From: Hyaloperonospora brassicae
Taxonomy: Eukaryota > Oomycota > Peronosporomycetes > Peronosporales > Peronosporaceae
Length of the DNA stretch: 64,000 nt
Direction of reading: 5' to 3'
Assembly (NCBI GenBank): GCA_947650285.1
Contig: CANTFL010001407.1
Coordinates: 310,001 to 374,000 of the forward strand
The position numbers and the translations under genes are program-made. Every line of letters begins with the position of its first letter. The stretch's first letter is position 1. The notes under the pieces were generated by a model that made no database searches, had not been told where the DNA came from, and was given only the letters and a program-made list of their open reading frames with translations. Below are positions 45,701 through 55,362 of this stretch, in pieces.

Positions 45701-47829
45701 CCACGGTCGAGACAAGACAAATGCGACAATCTCTACCAGTTTTGATTTGAACATAGAACGACACGCGATTCGTCCGTCCATTGATACGACTTGACCATTT
45801 TGCAAAAATGCACCCATTGCTCCGGCAAACAGTAAAATTTACCTCTACTGACACAGTGTAGGTAGTTGTCTAGATTCCTGGTGATAATTTACGTGCTATT
45901 AAAAAGAATGATCTTCCAACGTGTGTGGTATCAGAGACAGAAAAGTTGAGCTTAATGTAATGTAGATTAGGATTCTAGCAAATTTTATATTAATCTTACT
46001 AATACTTTTCGACTACAAACATGACTTGTATTTACCCGATTACACCCATTGCGTGCACCTAGCAGCAATTTATGGTTAGTTTGGTTGTTTTTACATTCTT
46101 AAATTAACATATACGTGGAGCGGTGCTGAACTGGTCCGATTAAAATGACACTCCTTATATATTTAATTTATAAGGTAATAGTTAATGAATATTATCACAC
46201 GATGTAATATTCGGATTAACACAATGTGGTGTCAATGAAATGTGACGGGCTCAACCCGTTTCATAAATGCTCGAACTTTGTTAAGAAAGTGACAGATACA
46301 GGTTTATTTGTTTAAGATGCTTGATAGGATTAAAAATGCGAGACAAAAAAGTTACAGCAAAAGAAAAAGAATGATATTTTGGATGTAAGTGCATATTTCC
46401 ATGCTGTCGATTGTCCTTTTGGTGATTGCTTGCACAGATTATTACGGCCAATACTTAAACACCAGTCATCTCGTGTTTTATCCTAGACACGAGTACGATT
46501 ATCTCTAATGCTTTTGAGAGACGCCAGCGTCACAAGAGGCCATCGCTTTCTAAATGCTTTTTTTGGTATGATATTCGCCCATCCGACTTACAAATTTTCT
46601 CGTAGCTCATCGCCACACACGATAGCTGGTCATTGAGTTGTATAGCTATAGACCGTTAATGTAGATCACCTCGGTCGCATAAAAAGCTGCGACTTTTTGC
46701 CCTCTAATTTACCGAGATAAGACAATGGGGAGCAGGAAGTAAATAGTATTTGTTTTGCCTTCTTTGATGTGATTTGCACTGCAAACTGCACACGATCGAC
46801 AAATGTACTACGCACCAAAACAAACGTGTAACAATTCAGCTTGTTCCTTATAAGCGAAAGAACACGACGAGAGCAGAAGAATACACACACTCAGCATTTC
46901 ATGCATTTTTGCTGAACACTTGCGAGTACGAAAACGATTAATTTAGCTGTGAGTTCAATTCGGGCGGAAAGATTCAATATGTATACGTCAATAAATGGTC
47001 GATTGCACGATGCAATGTTGATTAATTCACCTTTCCAGTGCCCATCACTAAAGTGCTGACTTGAGACATCATTTCAGTCCCTAAATAAGCCATTCGAGCT
47101 TACGTTACATACGTCTTTGTTGCCTGTCGTCTATCGTTATGCTGGGCACCTGAAAAAGCTTGAGATTTGCACGAAAATCATCTGTTGTGCCAGGCAACAA
47201 AAGGTTCAGGCGATAGATATATGTGTCAAAGCAGAAATCGTGTAAGCCGTGGAAAAGGAGAGAGCCTACACGCTTCTTAAGCAAAGCCAGTTGTTCCAGC
47301 AAAGAGCAGAAACGCATTGGCATTTCACCATACTTTGCAAAACAGTTCGTAGAACCACTTAGAAGGCTACCTTGTTTTCAATCGCTTCGAGGAGGACAAG
47401 ATGAGGTATTTAATGAAGTTGTACACGAACCGGGTTCCACAGGGTTGCAGCATTAAATTTTTTCACAATTGTTAGATAGTAAATGTGCCTACGTGCTTCC
47501 TTTAGAACCATATGATTTATTTCTTCGTCGCCCAGAATATACCTCACATTTTTTTATCTCGCAATCGCAATATTGACCTTTATCAAATAGAGATGTTCAC
47601 GTATGTCGACAGCAAAATACGAAGAAGAAGTTTATTATATTTCGAAAGCTCACCGATCCGACGATCAACGAATACTTTAGATCGTCAAGCTTGTTTGTTT
47701 CATTTCGCAGCTTACAAAACGCGTCCAAAGCCGGTTTGTAGCTTCACAATGTGTAACAAATTGGCTCTTTCCTAAGAGCTCCATCGAGGCTGTTTCTGCT
47801 CAATAATTAATACAATTCATGACGTCGAT
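33787..47829. other. 14-kb AT-rich region without a supported gene
   Basis: No ORF exceeds about 110 codons and none resembles a known family. Base composition is AT-rich and stops are frequent in all frames. Short fragments recall LTR ends (TGTAACGGTGATGCCCCGTTTTA near 44425; ATGTGACGGGCTCAACCCGT near 46240), and GAATATAATTAAGCTCTTTA near 43505 resembles part of the LTR at 1154-1545. This suggests very old, decayed LTR elements. A tRNA-like stretch near 40345-40385 (ends GGTTCGAGC) has no acceptor stem. Confidence 0.5.
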
Positions 47830-48240
47830 GGGAAAGGCGAGACGGAAGCAAGTGAAACATACAATTGCAGCAAGTGAGTAAAATGTACAATTTTGGCCCT
47901 TTTGTGCCCAATGCCAACATACTAAACAGCCACCAGCTCCCACCGTGCCTCTACTGAATTGTCTTGTTTTGCAGCTATAAGCACTCGCAAATGGTGACAT
48001 ACGTACATGTAAGTCGTACATACAGACGTTGCACGCATACCTGACAGCATTGCCACGTCTTTAGACAACATCACCGCCTTCTCGAGTAGTGGACTCAGCA
48101 ATGAAGACATGCCCACCACTATTGTTGACCACAACCGTGTCAAGTTGAACTCGACGAGCATCACGGCGCAGAGCCCAAAAAACGCGACTACTACTATGCC
48201 CATCACGTTAACGACAACTGAGGTTTAGGCGTCGAATAAG
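47830..48240 (-). pseudogene. Captured membrane-protein fragment in the left MULE arm
   Basis: On the minus strand a hydrophobic segment (VVVAFFGLCAVMLVEF) is followed by PLLEKAVMLSKDVAML. Then come a plausible splice donor (TCAG|GTATGCG) and, about 75 bp on, an acceptor (CTTATAG|CTGC). Removing that stretch keeps the frame open through AAKQDNSVEARWELVAV to a stop. The same structure is present in the right arm (52190-52520), where one base is lost before the donor. This looks like a host gene piece carried by the element, as in Pack-MULEs. The donor gene is not identified. Confidence 0.5.
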
Positions 48241-48560
48241 TTGTCATAAGCTTCGTTTGGTTTGACAGAACATAACGTACTTATATTATATATAGGAGAT
48301 TTATAGGTACACACCCACCCTTTGATATGTACACACCCACCTTGAATAGAGGCCCCTTCTTAAGTACCGTAACCTTCCTAACTAGGCACCGCACACTTAT
48401 GCATACAAAATGCCATATAAACATTCTTTGCTTTGTACACACCCCTCCATAATACAGGCCTCCTTTGTGGCAGCACACAGCCTTGGGTATGACGTCCGCT
48501 CTCATTATCCGGCATCCCCCTATTAGTATCCCTATTTTTACTACCATTTCCCCTAATTTG
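47830..48560 (+). repeat. Left MULE arm (731 bp)
   Basis: Matches the reverse complement of the right arm. The outer part (47830 to about 48290) is the captured-gene-like section; the inner part (48290-48560) is a single copy of the roughly 250-bp unit that is doubled on the right. Confidence 0.82.
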
Positions 48561-49271
48561 AATAGAGTCCAGAAAAACGTAACAACGCTTGAAATGCGAG
48601 AAGCAATGAAGCTGGACGGCCGCGCTAGCTCCTGCCGCGAAAGCAAAGAGGTACATCTTGTGACCTCAACACACATACACCACGTACGTACACGTACACA
48701 CGGTCGATGACCTGCATAGGTGCGTTCGCTGGTGACCATTATGTGTTTACCTTAGCAGATGGCGACCGTATCGCTCAGATTCACGTCGAGGCCACGCAGT
48801 TGCTTAACTCGGTTGCCAGACAGCTTCAGCATCAGGTGAGTTTGTGCCTTTTCACCGTATTAACCCTTTAATAATTCATCAGATTACGCTCTTTCGACGC
48901 ATTACGTGCACTAACACATTCGTTTCTATCTAACACCTCAGCACACGCAGTTATCAGATTCCTGTATCCAGTCAAGTGCTGCTGATGAATAGTCAAGTCA
49001 TTTGTCGCAAGAAGATGGTAGAAGATAGGTACAAGACAAAGGGTCGGCAGAAGAATCACTGACTTTTTGTGGTACTCTTTTGTTCGTCTGCTTGCAATAG
49101 TTCGATCAGGCAACGGTGAAAATGACGACCTAGTGGAGATCACGTCTGCTCCCTCCACTGCACCAGCTTTTGCTATCGCAGCGAGCATCACATCTCATCC
49201 GGGCATGAAGATGCACGAGATTCCGGTACGATATCGTACTCTCTTTCGCGCGGTGTAAGACGTAGTCGACC

Positions 49272-51434
49272 TTATTGTGCATCTATTTTTGGCATTGAAG
49301 GCGTTTGTTCTGGTGGCTGAGAACTTGACAATGTTTTTTGTCCCTTTAATAGACCACGGCCCTGGTCGTTCACATTGTAGACAGCGTCTGGATTATGAAC
49401 AGCTTCAGTTTGCAACAAAACATGCTCGAATGCACTTGGATCGCGGCGAGTAGAGACGTTGTCTTTTCCGCGACGCCTTCGAGCGCCAATTGGACGACCG
49501 CGACCCTGCCGTACTGGTAGAGGTTCATTCACCTCTACCAATACTTCCTCTTGTGATAATAAAATAATACGAATCCAAGAGAATGCGCTGTTGTTGTGGT
49601 GGAAGCTGAGAATAGCGATCTCGAACTCGAGACAGGGCTTGGTCCAGAGTAAGATCGGTAGTATCCTCGTGACAGGTGTTCTCGTTGCGATCAAGCCACC
49701 ACTGAACATAAAAATCTTCCTGTTGAAATCTCTCACGCGTTGCTAAGATGTCGCGAACGCGATGCGAACATGGGATTCCAAGTGTTGATGTAAAGATATT
49801 AGTACATGAAGTTGAAGGCGAGATACGTGCCTTCTTTACCTCTTCATGAGCCTTCTTTAGTGCGTGATGTTCGTCGAACATCAGCCCAAATATCACCCGA
49901 GAGAGCGATAAGCGTATGTGCGCGGCTATAGGCAATGCTGTGCCGAATGACCTTGTCCTGATGATCAACGGCAAGCAATATTCTGATAAACATCTGCAAG
50001 ATCGCCCGTCGACACTGCTATCCGTGATTTGACTGCTCCATGCTGTCCCTCGGCTCAATTACTTGCTGAGTTTCCAAGATGCCGGTACGCTTTGTTCCAT
50101 GCAAGGATAAACCGATCTTGATAACATAGCCAAGTCCTTTTAATGTATTTGCTGACGGAAATAGGATAGCGTTTGCAGATGCCAGCCCAATTTGTCTTGT
50201 ATGATGAAACATCGATGGAATAACACAGCTGTTTGAATTTAGCCTCGAACGTTTCCTAATCTTGTTGATTTTGATGGTGCTTGCGGCAGTTGGCAAGTAC
50301 ATTCTTTGAAATATGCCAGATACAAAGCAGATTGTGCGCTTAAGAAAAGCGCGTACGAAGCGCAGCCATTAACGCAAGTTCCCGATCCGTGATAACTACA
50401 TGAGGTAGTTGATCGGCGATACAAATGATTTTTACATGATCGAGAGCCCAGTTGTAGTATTTTTCTCGATCGGACGAACGAAATGTGAACGCGACCGAAA
50501 AGCTGTCATTACTTAAGACACTCCGACTATGTGTAGCCTTGGCATCTTGAATCTAATAAGAAGAGAAAAACGGTCAATGCTGATAAATCAGGTCATCTTG
50601 AAATCCGATGCGATTAATACGTACTTATTGACCTTGTATGTACAATCCATGATCATGACATGAGGAAATTCTCGTGCAAGTCGGACGAATACGCTTGGTG
50701 CAAAGAAAAGCTTGGTAATTCGACCTTAGTCGTCGCGGGTGGTAAGCATGGAGAATGTTATTTGCCTGAAGTTCATCCAGCAGCATCTCCATAGGTGTTC
50801 TTCCAGCAAGGTGTTTTTCCCGGACCACCGCCTTTGCGTTGTATATGTCCCTTGGAATGAGATTGCAGTTTGGATCGCTTTGAAGAACTGTAGCCAAGAT
50901 GACCTTGGGTGCTGCACCTGATCTTGTCATGGCACTGATCGCCGTGGCGTTGTGAAGACTAATTTTTCGTGCGGCGGGATAGGCAGATACATCATCTGCT
51001 GCTTCGTGGTTGTGTTCGCTGTTTCTAACAGCCAAAGACCACTGGAAAAATGCCACAGAATCACAATCGCTGCAATTAAATGTATGGTCATTGTCATCAT
51101 CATTGCATACTGTTTCCCTTGTAATTGTCACGGTAAATGGATACTTGCAGCTTCGTGTTGAGCTGCGACGCTTTCGCGACTCATCTGTGAGGTATTCCCG
51201 TCGGTTCTTGTAACGACCAGCATGAGCACAAACCAACCAGACTTTCCTGATCTCACCCGAGCGGCACTTTTTAGAGCGACTTCTGGATAAGGTGTAACCT
51301 TCACTTATCGCATGAGAAAGTACAATCTTTTCCGCGCCCTCCAGCGACGCGTAGACAGCCTCCGCAGGCGGTGCAAGCATAGTCGATTGATCCTTTCGGT
51401 ATTTCGATATCGTAAATATAGTCACCCCCTGCAC
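49272..51434 (-). pseudogene. Broken MULE (FAR1-type) transposase
   Basis: Reading down the minus strand gives the domains in order. First is an N-terminal FAR1/WRKY-GCM1-like zinc region (51400-50720; CKYPFTVTI, then NSEHNHEAA). Next is the catalytic RNase H-like core in shifting frames (50480-50020), with HVVITDRELALMAAL, LLCIWHISKNVLANC and LGNSASNRAEGQHGAVKS, which supply the second Asp and the Glu of the DDE triad. Last is a C-terminal SWIM-like motif (GIPCSHR, near 49780) and a basic tail. Stops interrupt the core (for example after RTRFS near 50340) and frames change between domains, so this copy cannot make an active transposase. It would cut and join DNA at the arms if intact. Confidence 0.8.
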
Positions 51435-51630
51435 CGGATAAAAGATCGCAGTGCTGTCTAGATATCAGAAATTGATACCTTTGTATCTTGTGCATTTACG
51501 GTCATCATTATGGCAATTGATACCTTTAGACTGTTTAATTGGGAAGGTACATGTCCCCCATTGACAGTTATTCTTGCAGTATGAGTCAGATGTATGCATA
51601 TTACATAACCTAAATATTATAATCATCTAT

Positions 51631-52607
51631 AAGTTAGGAGAAATGGTAGTAAAAATAGGGATACTTATAGGGGGATGCCGGATAATGAGAGCGGATCCAT
51701 ACGCAAGGCTGTGTGCTGTCACAAAAGAGGCCTGTATTATGGAGGTGTGTGCACAAAGCAAAGAATGTTTATATGGCATTTTGTATTGATAAGTGTGCAG
51801 TAACTAGCTAGGAAGGTTACGGTACTTAAGAAGGGGCCTCTATTTCAGGGGGGTACGCATCAATGGGTGGGTGTGTACCTATAAATCTCCAAAAATTAAT
51901 GATCTTTAAACATGGGAAATGGCAGTATTATGGGTACTCATATGGGGTGTACCGGATAATGAGAGCGGATTTCATACGCAAAGCTGTGTGCTGCCAAAAA
52001 AGAGGCCTGTATTACGGAGGAGTGTGTACAAAGCAAAGAATGTTTATATGGCATTTTGTATTGAAAAGTGTGCGGTGCCTAGTTAGGAAGGTTACGGTAC
52101 GTAAGGAGGGGCCCCTATTACAGGTGGGTGTGTACCTATAAATCTCCTGTATACAATATAAGTTCGTTATGTTCTGTCAAACCAAACGAAGTTTATGACA
52201 GCTTATTCGACGCCTACACCTCAGTTGTCTTCAACGTGGTGGTCGTAGTAGTAGTCGCGTTCTTTGGGCTCTGCGCCGTGATGCTCGTCGAGTTCGACTT
52301 GACATGGTTGTTGTCAACAACAGTGGTGGACATCTCTTCATTGACGAGTCCGCTACTCGAGAAGGCGGTGATGTTGTCTAAAGACGTGGCAATGTGTCAG
52401 GTATGCGTGCAACGTCTGTATGTACGACTTACATGTGTATGTCAATTTGCGAGTACTTATAGCTGCAAAACGAGACGATTCAGTAGAGGAACGGTGGGAG
52501 CTGGTGGCCGTTTAGTATGTTGGCATTGGGCACAAAAGGGCCAAAATTGTACATTTTACTCACTTGCTGCGATTGTATGTTTCACTTGCTGCCGTTTCGC
52601 CTGTCCC
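51631..52607 (-). repeat. Right MULE arm (977 bp) with an internal tandem duplication
   Basis: The inner part holds two tandem copies of one unit (51631-51890 and about 51908-52147), each running from GGAGAAATGGTAG-like sequence through CCGGATAATGAGAGCGGAT to CCTATAAATCTCC. The outer part (52148-52607) matches 47830-48290. The extra copy accounts for the 246-bp difference in arm length. Confidence 0.82.
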
Positions 52608-53400
52608 GGCGTTTATAAGCCGTGCTGAAGTGGCATCCTACGTAGCGATAGATCAAGTCACTGTCTGCGACAACGTATCGAAGTAGTCGAAGTGTCTCGT
52701 GGTCCCTTTGTGGCGTAATCATCGAGACGTACTTGCAAGTATGGCTGCACATCGCAATGGTACTATCGCATATGGATTCACGCCTTTTCATCGATCAGTC
52801 GCATGAACAACTCCACGAACGATGCAAATGGGATCTAAAGGCCGAATCACAATGCCTGACCGAGAAACGTCCCAGTGCGAGAGCTCGATCTGCTTGAATA
52901 GATGTGGAGCACAAAGTTCAAAGGGAAGAAGAAGAAGTGCAAGTGACATGTGTCCACCGAGATACGTAGCGCGAGCATTGCACAAAGCATCATGTTGCGT
53001 CACACTTGGCCTTAGCTTAAATAGGAGCGGGCCACATGCTCGTCGTATACAACTATCGCCAGCGGTCCTTGTATCCTCCAGTATAGGCGCGTTTCAAAAA
53101 TGCACAGCCTCGCCAAAAACCAGGCACCACAGTCTTAGCAGTTCCCACGCCCTTGCCATAATCCGTCTGCGAACGTAATCATACGATCCCTTGTCAAAAC
53201 AGGCGCTCCCTTCTCCCGTAATCCGTCCGCGGACGTAACCCTACGGTCCCTTGTCAAAACAAGCGCTCTCATCTCTGCCGTAATCCGTCCGCGGACGTAA
53301 TCCTGCGGTCCCTTGTCGTCGACACACACGCACGCTGAGGAACTTCTTTCGTCATACCTCTGCGTCAAAACTGCTGGTGTCTACACATTTGCCACTCGTT
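52608..53400. other. Spacer between the MULE and the second bZIP gene
   Basis: No gene supported; its last part is the 3' flank of the gene at 53401 and contains the 60-62-bp tandem repeat. Confidence 0.5.
53159..53319. repeat. 60-62-bp tandem repeat with palindromic core
   Basis: Units start TAATCCGTCYGCGRACGTAA at 53159, 53219 and 53281 and continue with GGTCCCTTGTCAAAACARGC in the first two; the third is truncated after CCCTTGTC. Copies two and three carry the palindrome CGTCCGCGGACG. It lies 80-240 bp past the stop of the gene at 53401, on its 3' side. Confidence 0.88.
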
Positions 53401-55362
53401 TTACCAAGCCGCTTCCTGCTTGAGCACGACATTAAGCGCAGCGGGGTTGTTCTTTGCGCTGATGGCACCGTTCATGAGCTTGTTTTCCACATTGCGCTGC
53501 CGCTGACTCCACAATCCACGGTAGTAAGGCGCCACCAGTTCAGCCAGTCCAGGTATCTGTTGCCGACTTTGCTCCGCCGATACACCACACAGCTGGGGCA
53601 TCAGGTACGAGCAGAGTTTCAAAATACTCGACTGTTCACCGTTAGACGTCCGCACTGCCTCCAATTGTCCCCACCCACAGTCCCGGATCTCCAGTCCCTT
53701 AGCACTGCAGCTCATAAATGGCAGGCGATCAGGACACTCTGCTACCGATTCCCACACAAACACAACCCGACCAGAGACTTCATCGACAGCACGTCGCATT
53801 ACGCATCGGACGATGAGTTCAACTTCAGGCGCTCGATGCTGTCGAAGCGGCATGCGGCTTTTAAAGTAGAGCGTATCGCACGTAGCACCTTCCACGACGG
53901 TGGCTTCGGACTCGACTTTCATCGACTGCCACACTGCAGCTGCGCATGCCCGCACGTCAAACGGCAAGATCTTAGCGTCCTTCACCTCCATCACGGGTCC
54001 CCGACGCTCGTCCAAGATCATTTGAGCTTCCTGTACTTCCTGTTTCTCCCGCGTCAGCCCTCCCTTCTCAAACACTGCGTCCAGTTCAGCCAACCTGGCT
54101 TCCAAGCCAGACGCCAACGACGCGTACACAGCCGATTCTTGCGTCTCGCTCGTACAAAGCCGCTTGACGCCAAGCACCGCAGCCTGCGTCTCAGCATCTG
54201 ATCCAGAGCTCATGGACGACTTGCATCGTTTTCGCAGCAGCTTCTCGAGGCCTTTGGAAATCTTGAGCTGCTCTTGAATCAGTCCCTTTAGCCGCAGGTT
54301 TTCCATCTCGGCTTTGCTTTTCTCCTCCTTTTGGTGCTGCGCCATGCGTTCCCACACAGGCACAACCAACAGGCGCGAAAAACCAGGAGCGGACTCACGA
54401 GCAGAGTCCACAAACGACCCTGAAGTAGCTGCAGCAGCAGTCAAAGCACCCGCGACCGACGACGACTGCAACGACTGCCCTCTCTCTCGTCGCTCTTCAG
54501 CAGCGCGTAACATCATCGCACACGACTGTCGTGGCATCCGAAGCCGCACGTGTTCGAGCTCGCGCTGGAGCTCCTGAACCTGCGCGCGCAGTCGCGTGAG
54601 TTCGTCTTTCTGTCGCTTCCGCGAGTTGTTCGCCACTTTACACAGCGTCGCGGGTCGACCGCGTTTCGGTCCGCTCGAAACCGCTACAGGCCCACCACCA
54701 CCAACAGTAGCAGTAGCAGCAGAGCTACCACTAGTGACTGGAGCAGCGGGCGGGGGGACCGCCAGTGGACGAGCGGCTGGCGACAGACCGATTGGACTCC
54801 CGCTGCCGGACGTCGTCGGCGTTTGCGCTGCAAATGCACTCGTGGACAGAGGCACTGGATGGCCGCTGCGGCGCGACGGGATCAGCAGCTTGGGCAGCGA
54901 CGGGAGCCACGAGCTGCTCGACACAGAGCTCGAGCTGCTCGAGCTGTGGCTGCCAGTCGGCTGTCGCAGCGACGGCAGCGGCCGCCCTGTCGTCGCGCTG
55001 CGGCCGTGGCCCGCGAGTAACTTGACAATGGTATGGGCCGTGACGTTCCGGCGGTCCTTGTCGTCGCCCTTGTCGTCGTCTTGAGGGAACGCTGCGCGGG
55101 GCATAAAGGGACTGCAAGTGCTGCTGCGCCTTTGGCTGTGGCTGTCGTCACGAGCGTACGGTGTGCGGGGCAGCGCAGCGTGACGGGCGGTCGAGTGCGT
55201 CAGCTGATGGGGCGACAGCGACGTCGGACAGTCACGACTGCTACTGCTACTACTGCTATTGCTACTACTGCTCCAGCTACTGCTGGTGCTACTTCTGGAC
55301 GAGCCGACCGCAGTCGATGCGTCGTGTGGAGACAGCGTCTGTTCACGTGCGAGGAGGTGCAT
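53401..55362 (-). CDS. Second atypical bZIP / START-like oomycete regulator
   Basis: I choose ATG 55362 (653 residues). The frame stays open to ATG 55767 (788 residues), but that extension is compositionally mixed and may be 5' UTR. The N-terminal third is Ser/Pro-rich and includes a long serine run coded by (AGT/AGC)n near 55235-55300. Residues about 231-274 hold a basic stretch (KRGRPATLCKVANNSRKRQ) leading into a leucine-spaced coiled coil (LRAQVQELQRELEHVRLR), bZIP-like but with Asn-Asn-Ser in the DNA-contact position. A second helical region follows. Residues about 467-574 form a START-like alpha/beta domain (ATCDTLYFKSRMPLRQ, ELIVRCVMRR, GRVVFVWESVA). The same order occurs in the gene at 16237-17604, so the two are distant paralogues. 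Probably a nuclear transcription factor; targets unknown. Confidence 0.75.
   Translation of the reverse strand: MHLLAREQTLSPHDASTAVGSSRSSTSSSWSSSSNSSSSSSSRDCPTSLSPHQLTHSTARHAALPRTPYARDDSHSQRRSSTCSPFMPRAAFPQDDDKGDDKDRRNVTAHTIVKLLAGHGRSATTGRPLPSLRQPTGSHSSSSSSSVSSSSWLPSLPKLLIPSRRSGHPVPLSTSAFAAQTPTTSGSGSPIGLSPAARPLAVPPPAAPVTSGSSAATATVGGGGPVAVSSGPKRGRPATLCKVANNSRKRQKDELTRLRAQVQELQRELEHVRLRMPRQSCAMMLRAAEERRERGQSLQSSSVAGALTAAAATSGSFVDSARESAPGFSRLLVVPVWERMAQHQKEEKSKAEMENLRLKGLIQEQLKISKGLEKLLRKRCKSSMSSGSDAETQAAVLGVKRLCTSETQESAVYASLASGLEARLAELDAVFEKGGLTREKQEVQEAQMILDERRGPVMEVKDAKILPFDVRACAAAVWQSMKVESEATVVEGATCDTLYFKSRMPLRQHRAPEVELIVRCVMRRAVDEVSGRVVFVWESVAECPDRLPFMSCSAKGLEIRDCGWGQLEAVRTSNGEQSSILKLCSYLMPQLCGVSAEQSRQQIPGLAELVAPYYRGLWSQRQRNVENKLMNGAISAKNNPAALNVVLKQEAAW

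Larger units (their letters stand above)
47830..52607 (-). mobile_element. Mutator-like element (MULE) with long unequal TIRs, 4.8 kb
   Basis: A minus-strand MULE transposase (broken) is bracketed by arms in inverted orientation, 47830-48560 and 51631-52607. The outer ends read GGGAAAGGCGAGACGGAAGC on the left and the matching inverted end on the right. The adjacent 9 bases (47821-47829 gacgtcgat; 52608-52616 ggcgtttat) agree at 6 of 9 positions, as a decayed 9-bp target duplication would. Long TIRs, FAR1-type transposase and 9-bp duplication together fit the Mutator superfamily. Ends are placed by eye. Confidence 0.8.

Noticed and set aside
48281..48739. 152-codon minus-strand ORF and its inverted relatives at 51574-52141
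   Set aside because: The shared reading frame comes from the MULE arm repeat; frames differ among copies and no protein pattern is conserved beyond the DNA identity.
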